Shown here one piece after another: positions 6,504 to 11,550 of a DNA stretch of 11,550 nucleotides. A program made the position numbers and the translations under genes. The stretch lies in the NCBI GenBank assembly GCA_964512165.1, contig CAZEHQ010000148.1, positions 1 through 11,550 on the forward strand, written 5' to 3'. Numbering within the stretch: the first letter of the stretch is position 1; the number at the start of each line of letters is the position of its first letter. This DNA comes from UBA8231 sp964512165. GTDB taxonomy: Bacteria > Latescibacterota > UBA2968 > UBA8231. The notes beneath the pieces were generated by a model that was given only the letters and a program-made list of their open reading frames with translations, made no database searches and was not told where the DNA came from.

Positions 6504-9500
6504 TGGTGGACCGCGTCATCCAGCTGGCCCTGCACAACCGCCTGCTCATGCTGGTGCTGGGGGCGGTGGTGGTGGCCAGCGGCTACTCCAGCTACCGGCA
6601 GCTGCCCGTCGACGCCTTTCCCGACGTCTCGCCCAACCTCGTCCAGGTCTTCACCGTCACCGAGGGCCTGGCCCCCGAGGAGATCGAGACCTACGTCACC
6701 TATCCCATCGAGACGGTGATGAACGGCCTGCCGGGGATCGCCAACATCCGCTCGGTGTCCAACTTCGGCCTCTCCGTGGTCAACGTCTATTTCGACGACG
6801 GCATGGACATCTACTTCGCCCGCCAGCTGGTGAGCGAACGGCTCCACGAGGCCGTGGACCAGATNNNNNNNNNNCGAAGGCTTCGGAGAGCCCACCCTGG
6901 GGCCGATCTCCACCGGCATGGGCCTGGTGCTGTTCTACTACCTCGAGGACACCACTGGCCGGCTCTCCCTCGAAGAGCTGCGCACGGTCCAGGACTGGCT
7001 GGTCAAGTTCCACCTGCAGACCGTGCCCGGCGTCACCGAGATCCTGGGCATCGGCGGCTACGAGAAGCAGTACCACGTCGCCGTCGATCCCCACGCCCTG
7101 CTGCGCTACGGCGTGACCCTGCAGGAGGTGATCGAGCAGATCGAGGCCAACAACCTCAACGTGGGGGCCCAGTTCATCGAGAAGGACGCCGAGGAGTACG
7201 TGGTGCGCTCGGTGGGGCTGGCCTCCACCATCGAGGACATCGAGAACATCGTCATCAAGTCCGCCCACGGGACGCCCGTCTTCCTCGAGCAGGTGGCCGA
7301 GGTGGGGGTGGGCGGGGCCGTGCGCCGCGGGGTGCAGACCCGCAACGGCGTCGACGAAGTGGTGGCCGGCATGGTGATCAAGCTCTTCGGCACCAACTCC
7401 TCGACGGTGATCGAGCGCGTCGAGGCGCGGATGGAGGAGATCAACCAGATCCTGCCGGAGGGGGTGCGCCTGGTGCCCTACTACGAGCAGAAGACCCTGG
7501 TGGCGGCCTGCGTCGACACCGTCACCGACGCCCTGGTTCAGGGCATCGTCCTGGTGACGCTGGTGCTGGTCATGTTCATGGGCAGCCTCCGCCCGAGCCT
7601 GGTGGCGGCCCTCTCCATCCCGTTCTCGGTGCTCTTCGCCACCCTCGGCATGGGCTGGTTCGGCATCTCCGCCAACCTCATGTCCCTCGGCGGCCTGGCC
7701 ATCGCCATCGGCATGATGGTGGACGGCACCATCGTCGTGGTGGAGAACGTCGACCGGGTTCTGCGCCGGCCCGGGCCGGAGGAGGGGCGCCTGCAGGCCG
7801 TGGCCCGCGCCTGCGTCGAGGTCGGCCGCCCCATCCTCTTCGCCATCCTCATCATCATCGTCGTCTTCCTGCCCCTCTTCACCCTCCAGGGGGTGGAGGG
7901 CAAGACCTTCCGGCCCCTGGCGTACACCGTGTCCCTGGCGATGCTGGGCTCGCTGGTCTTCGCCCTCTTCCTGGCGCCGGTGCTGTCGCACCTGCTGCTG
8001 CGCTCGCCCCGGTCCGGGGGGGACGGCGAAGCCGCCCGCGAGGGCTGGCTCATGCGGCGCCTGGAGCCGGCCTACCGGCCCCTGGTCTCCCGCTTCGTGG
8101 CCCACCGCTTGCGGGCCCTCGGCCTGGCGGGGGGCCTCCTGCTCGTCGGAGCGGCCGTCTTTCCGCGCCTGGGGTCGGAGTTCACCCCGGCCCTGCAGGA
8201 GGGCACCATGGTCCTGCGCCTCACCATGGCTCCCTCCATCTCCCTCAAGGAGAGCACGCGCATCACCATGCTCGTGGAGCGCCGCCTGCTGCGCATCCCC
8301 GAGGTCACCGGCGCCGTCTCCCGCATCGGCCGCGGCGAGGTCGGCGCCCACACCGATCCGATCAACAGCGCCGAGATGTTCCTGCTGCTCAAGCCCAGGG
8401 ACCAGTGGCGCGCCTCCGGCGACCAGGAGGAGCTGCAGGAGACGATCCGAGCCGAGCTGGGCGAGATCCCCGGCGTCCTGACCAACTTCACCCAGCCCAT
8501 CGCCATGACCGTGGACGAGCTGTTGGAAGGGGTGCGGGCGGAGCTGGCCATCAAGCTCTTCGGCGACGACCTGGAGGTGTTGAGGGAGAAGGCCGACGAG
8601 CTCGCCCGGGTCGTCGATTCGGTGGCCGGGGCGGCGGACGTGCAGGTCGACCAGGTGAGCGGCGCCCCCCAGCTGCTGGTCCGCGTCGACCGCCAGGCGA
8701 TCGCCCGCTACGGCATCAACGTGGCCGACGTGCAGAAGGTGGTGAGGGCCGCCGTGGGCGGGCAGAGCGTGGGTCAGCTCTTCGAGGGGACCCGCCGCTT
8801 CGACATCCTGGTGAGGTTCGCGCCGCAGTTCCGCGGCAGCCGCGAGGCGATCTCCCAGATCCTGGTCCAGTCCCCCCAGGGCCTCCAGGTCCCCCTGTCC
8901 CAGCTGGCCCGCATCGAGGAGGTCGTCGGCCCGCGCCAGATCACCCGCGAGATGAGCCAGCGCTTCATCACGGTCCAGTGCAACGTCACCGACCGCGACA
9001 TCGGTTCCTTCGTGGCCGAAGCCCAGGGGGCGATCGACGACCGGGTGGCCCTTCCTCCGGGCTACCTGGTGACCTGGGGCGGCCAGTTCCGCCTGCAGCA
9101 GGAAGCCAACAAACGGCTGGCCATCGTCGTTCCCATCACTCTCTTCGTCCTCTTTCTGCTGCTGTACTCCAGCTTCAACTCGCTGAAGAACGCGGCCCTC
9201 ATCCTGCTCAACATCCCCCTGGCCCTGGTGGGCGGCGTGGTGGCCCTGTGGGTGACCGGACAGAACCTGTCGGTGCCGTCCTCCGTGGGCCTCATCGCCC
9301 TCTTCGGCATCGCCCTGGGCAACAGCATGGTGATGGTGACCTACTTCAACCAACTCGTCCGCGAGGGGGTGGACCTGGACGAGGCCTCCATCGAGGGGGC
9401 CTGCCTGCGCGTCAGGCCGGTGCTGATGACGGCCCTGACCACGGCCCTCGGCCTGCTGCCCCTGCTGTTCTCCAGCGGCACCGGCAGCGAGGTGCAGCGG

Positions 9501-9620
9501 CCCCTGGCCACGGTGGTGGTGGGCGGCCTGGTGAGCTCCACGGTGCTGACCCTGCTGGTGCTGCCGGCCCTCTACAGGTGGTTCGCGGTGGAGCGGGATC
9601 CGGCCCGGACGGAGGAGTGA
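6503..9620 (+). CDS. Heavy-metal efflux RND pump (CzcA/CusA family), interrupted by an assembly gap
   Basis: This is the proton-driven inner-membrane pump of the tripartite system. The ATG at 6503 shares a base with the adaptor stop. The first 120 codons (DAFPDVSPNLVQVFT, ETYVTYPIETVMNGLPG, SVSNFGLSVVNVYF) read up to the N run. The rest, from EGFGEPTLGPISTG at 6876, is in the frame shifted by one and continues to 9620. With a three-base gap the protein has about 1036 residues, normal for HME-RND pumps. Transmembrane segment 4, AIGMMVDGTIVVVEN, carries the proton-relay Asp at about residue 405, matching CusA Asp405 and CzcA Asp408; CzcA Glu415 is also matched. The first Asp of the CzcA DFG motif is Ala. 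The porter region QPIAMTVDELLEGVRAELAIK is CzcA-like, with Glu where CusA has its Met623. Export of divalent ions (Zn, Co, Cd, Ni) is thus likelier than Cu(I)/Ag(I), but the substrate is inferred. Confidence 0.93.
6865..6874. other. Assembly gap: ten N placeholder inside the RND gene
   Basis: The run follows CAGAT and precedes CGAAGG. Flanking protein reads ...EAVDQ(I) and EGFGEPTLGP, and relatives have roughly QIPEGLGEPELGP here. The frame is kept only if the true gap is a multiple of three, and exactly three missing bases would restore DQIPEGFGEP. Ten is therefore a placeholder, not a measured length. Confidence 0.9.
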
Positions 9621-9656
9621 CCCCCGGCCTCCGAGTCCTCCGCCGGCAGCCTGTCC

Positions 9657-9673
9657 GGGGGACGCGGTCCCCT
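9657..9673. terminator. Possible bidirectional terminator hairpin between convergent genes
   Basis: The 61 bases between the RND stop (9620) and the CDF stop (9682) contain GGGGAC (9658-9663) and GTCCCC (9667-9672) around a GCG loop, extendable by a G-T pair. A weaker GC stem, 9624-9628 with 9642-9646, lies beside it. Neither is followed by a T-run on either strand, so intrinsic termination is uncertain. Confidence 0.3.
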
Positions 9674-9681
9674 TGGCGCCT

Positions 9682-10689
9682 TCAGGTCTCGGATCCCAGG
9701 AACTGCCGCACGTACTCGCCCCTCGGCGCCAGCTGGGTGGTGACTCCGATCACGTCGGGCACCTTCTCCATGATCCTCTCGCGGATCCGCTGCGTCACGG
9801 AGTGACCATCCGCCACCGTGAGATCCGGAGCGGTCTCGGCCGTCAGCTCGACGTACAGGGCGCCGCCCATGGAGCGGATGCGGATGTCGTGGGTGAAGGT
9901 CACCTCCTCGACCTGTTCCGCCATCTCCTCCACCAGGGCGATGGTCTCGAGGGATGGGGCGAAATCGATCAGTTCCTTGACCGCGTGGCTGCCCACCTCC
10001 CAGGCGCTGTGCAGGATCAGGCTGGCGATGATGACCGTGGTGATCTGATCGACGAGTTGCAGGGCGGGGAAGAAGGTGGAGATCAGGAGGCTGATGAGGA
10101 CGGCCAGGGAACTGACGGAGTCGGCCCGGTGGTGCCAGGCCTTGGCCACCAGCATGGGGCTGTTGAGCCGTATGCCCTTCCGCCGGGTCACGCGGAAGAG
10201 GGCCTCCTTGGCGGCCAGGGAAACGAGGATGGCCACTCCGATGAGGAGGGAGAAGTGCCCCTCCTCCCCCTCGTGCTCATCATGGTCGCCGGGGACTTCC
10301 CCTCCCCCTCCTTCATCCACGATGGCCGTCGCTGCCCCGTGGCCGTGACCGTGGTAGCCGAGGGCGTCCATGATCAGCTCCACGCTCACGTAGGCGATGA
10401 GGAAGGCCGCGAAGAGGGAGAGCAGGGTCTCGATGCGGCGGCGGCCGTAGTGGAACCTGAGGTCGCGGCCCTTCCCGGACTGGGCTCCGAGCAGCACGGC
10501 GACCCAGGCGACGACATCGGATGCGATGTCCGACAGGGAGTGAATCCCCGAAGCCGTCATCGGCAGGTACCCGGTGACGCTTCCGACGATGATCTTGCCG
10601 GTCCCCAGAACGGCGTTCGTGAGGCCCCCGGCGAGAATGACGGCGGTCGCTTCGCGGAGCCTCTCTCGTTCTCTCGGTTCGACGTGCAT
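9682..10689 (-). CDS. Cation diffusion facilitator (CDF) family metal exporter with a His-rich TM3-TM4 loop
   Basis: This 335-residue inner-membrane antiporter would move divalent cations, most likely Zn(II), from cytoplasm to periplasm in exchange for protons. Six membrane segments can be placed at about 13-36, 43-68, 85-110, 146-166, 178-205 and 212-233, followed by the cytoplasmic C-terminal dimerisation domain (about 245-325). The transport site is read as His50-x3-Asp54 in TM2 (SGIHSLSDIASD) and His186-x3-Asp190 in TM5 (AWHHRADS), an HD-HD pattern. YiiP has DD-HD. The family motif HYGRRRIET follows TM2 (80-88). Unusually, the TM3-TM4 loop (111-145) is long, with HGHGHG (113-118) and HDEHEGEEGH (136-145). 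The better-known His-rich loop of zinc CDFs lies between TM4 and TM5. The stop is 61 bases from the RND stop (convergent), and the start faces the permease gene. Confidence 0.93.
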   Translation of the reverse strand: MHVEPRERERLREATAVILAGGLTNAVLGTGKIIVGSVTGYLPMTASGIHSLSDIASDVVAWVAVLLGAQSGKGRDLRFHYGRRRIETLLSLFAAFLIAYVSVELIMDALGYHGHGHGAATAIVDEGGGGEVPGDHDEHEGEEGHFSLLIGVAILVSLAAKEALFRVTRRKGIRLNSPMLVAKAWHHRADSVSSLAVLISLLISTFFPALQLVDQITTVIIASLILHSAWEVGSHAVKELIDFAPSLETIALVEEMAEQVEEVTFTHDIRIRSMGGALYVELTAETAPDLTVADGHSVTQRIRERIMEKVPDVIGVTTQLAPRGEYVRQFLGSET

Positions 10690-10701
10690 ACGCGGTCTCT
10701 T

Positions 10702-10730
10702 CTCCCTCCGGCGCCTCGTGGCGGCGCCGG
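10702..10730 (-). promoter_or_regulatory. Perfect 8-bp GC hairpin abutting the ribosome binding site of the CDF gene
   Basis: CCGGCGCC (10708-10715) and GGCGCCGG (10723-10730) form a perfect inverted repeat around a 7-base loop. Read on the minus strand, its 3' arm runs straight into AGGGAGAAGAG, the Shine-Dalgarno region, with 18 bases between stem and ATG. Just upstream on the same strand CATATT (10732-10737 region) is a possible -10 box. If transcription starts close to the stem it would lie at the very 5' end of the mRNA. It may stabilise the mRNA or tune translation; no ligand or protein is indicated. Confidence 0.4.
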
Positions 10731-10864
10731 AAATATGCGAAATTCCGCCGCCCGCCGTCCGCCTTCCGGAGCCGCCGTGCAGGACTCTTCCCGGCCACCC
10801 CGGCCAGCGGCGACCAGGGCCGGCCGACGGGGTGAGGGTTCCGGCCGCAGGTGGTTGAGTTTAC

Positions 10865-10910
10865 TTGACTTGCCCTCGGCCTTGCATTACCGTGGGAACC
10901 TCCCATGCAA
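10865..10910 (+). promoter_or_regulatory. Candidate promoter and overlapping operator-like palindrome of the permease gene
   Basis: TTGACT (10865-10870) is a good -35 box. TACCGT (10888-10893), 17 bases further, keeps the three most conserved -10 positions. An inverted repeat, TTGCA (10882-10886) with TGCAA (10906-10910), brackets this -10, and an inner TGGGA (10893-10897) pairs with TCCCA (10901-10905). Such a dyad over the -10 would suit a repressor that responds to metal, but it matches no operator I know. This patch is clearly more AT-rich than its surroundings. Confidence 0.45.
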
Positions 10911-10953
10911 CACTGAACCGGCCCTCCGAATTCGCCGCATCCCCTCCATTGCC

Positions 10954-10959
10954 GGAGGA
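10954..10959 (+). promoter_or_regulatory. Ribosome binding site deciding the GTG start of the permease
   Basis: GGAGGA lies six bases before GTG at 10966. A TTG at 10962 is too close and in another frame, which gives no recognisable protein. Confidence 0.75.
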
Positions 10960-10965
10960 CGTTGA

Positions 10966-11550
10966 GTGCCCGAACCGCAGGCGAAATTCATCGGTTTCTT
11001 CGACTTTCTCTGGTCCTCCTTTCTGCTGTTGGCCCCGATGTTGTTGCTGGGGCTGTTCCTCTCGGGCCTGATCCACGTCTTCATCTCCCGCCGGGCGATC
11101 CTGAGGTGGCTGCGCGACGACAGCCTCAAATCGGTGGCCACCAGCTCCGCCATCGGCGTGCCCGTGCCCCTGTGCAGCTGCTCGGTCGTTCCGGTGGTCG
11201 CCGAGATGCGCCGCAAGGGCGCCTCCCGCTCCTCGTGCATGTCCTTCCTGATCACCGCGCCGGAGACGGGCGCCGACTCGATCCTGGTGACCAACGCCTT
11301 CTTCGGCTTCGTCGCAGCCGTCGTGCGGCCCTTCATCAGCTTCCTCACCGCCGTCGTGGCCGGCATCTTCTGCATCGGCATGATCCGCAACGGCCAGGAC
11401 GCCGGGATGGTCGAGGAGGACGACGACCACGACCACGACCACGATCACGATCATGGCCACGACCACCACGGGCACGACCACGGCCATGAGCACGACCACG
11501 TGCACCAGCCGCTCATGTCCGACAGCGAGGACTGCTATGTCAGCCCCTCG
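10966..11550 (+). CDS. SO_0444/DUF318-type metal efflux permease with His/Asp-rich loop, 3' end cut by window edge
   Basis: The frame is open for 195 codons from a GTG start to the right edge. The N-terminal half of a DUF318 (ArsP-like) permease is visible: hydrophobic segments near residues 13-38, a turn, then the signature PVPLCSCSVVPVVAEMRRKG (66-85) with Cys70 and Cys72, followed by SFLITAPETGADSILVTNAFFG (about 93-114) and further membrane segments to about 142. This signature matches SO_0444-family Cu/Zn exporters better than arsenic permeases. After the membrane part comes an acidic/His tract (151-180) with 14 His in residues 155-180, then EDCY. Family members have a Cys/His-rich cytoplasmic loop between two four-helix halves, so the second half should follow outside the window. 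It is transcribed divergently from the CDF gene with 276 bases between. Metal specificity is inferred. Confidence 0.87.
   Translation, partial: MPEPQAKFIGFFDFLWSSFLLLAPMLLLGLFLSGLIHVFISRRAILRWLRDDSLKSVATSSAIGVPVPLCSCSVVPVVAEMRRKGASRSSCMSFLITAPETGADSILVTNAFFGFVAAVVRPFISFLTAVVAGIFCIGMIRNGQDAGMVEEDDDHDHDHDHDHGHDHHGHDHGHEHDHVHQPLMSDSEDCYVSPS

Noticed and set aside
6862..6920. Frameshifted pseudogene of the RND pump
   Set aside because: The frame change coincides exactly with the N run, and protein on both sides is fully conserved, so it is an assembly artefact.
6780..9353. Open frame of 857 codons on the minus strand
   Set aside because: It is antisense to the RND gene, rich in His/Gln/Asp/Gly, and shows no family motif.
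6503..9620. Copper/silver-specific CusA
   Set aside because: The CusA Met623 position is Glu and the porter region is CzcA-like, despite a CusA-like TM4.
6035..9805. Open frame of 1256 codons on the plus strand
   Set aside because: Only 6503-6862 of it is the real RND reading frame. Before that it shadows the adaptor, and after the N run it is the wrong frame of the pump.
10855..10893. MerR-type promoter with a 19-20 base spacer
   Set aside because: No -10 hexamer lies at that spacing from TTGACT, and no dyad is centred in the spacer.
11421..11505. CRISPR or tandem DNA repeat
   Set aside because: The repetition is codon-level (Asp-His) within an open frame, with no spacers or constant repeat unit.

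Overview
The window is GC-rich throughout (roughly 70% by eye), carries no rRNA, tRNA, CRISPR array or mobile element that I can see, and comes from a Gram-negative (diderm) bacterium, because it encodes a complete TolC / membrane-fusion / RND tripartite pump. A run of ten N (6865-6874) inside a conserved gene points to a scaffolded draft or metagenome assembly. The pairing of an M81 and an M19 peptidase with a GH32/GH43-like beta-propeller protein resembles gene sets of uncultured high-GC phyla (Planctomycetota, Latescibacterota-like lineages). That is inference from gene content and cannot be settled here.

Left part, minus strand, read right to left: a tight three-gene operon. It starts at 3806 with an M81 (MlrC-like) metallopeptidase, continues after 7 bases with an M19 (renal-dipeptidase-like) protein, and then with a beta-propeller glycosidase-like protein whose ATG overlaps the M19 stop by one base and which runs off the left edge. 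This looks like a catabolic or scavenging operon. Both metallopeptidases have substitutions at positions that bind metal in characterised relatives.

Middle part, plus strand: a 161-base divergent region with possible leader hairpins, then a CzcCBA-type heavy-metal efflux operon: TolC-family outer-membrane channel (3968-5257), periplasmic adaptor (about 5313-6503), and an RND pump of about 1036 residues (6503-9620) whose ATG overlaps the adaptor stop by one base. The pump reads in two frames on either side of the N run only because the placeholder gap length is wrong.

Right part: a CDF-type cation exporter on the minus strand (9682-10689), convergent with the pump, and divergently from it the first 195 codons of an SO_0444/DUF318-type permease (10966 to the edge) with a dense His/Asp tract. 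The right 7.6 kb is therefore a metal-export cluster: CDF and permease would move ions from cytoplasm to periplasm and the RND system from periplasm to the outside. His-rich segments occur in the adaptor tail, the CDF loop and the permease loop. No metal-sensing regulator gene lies inside the window.
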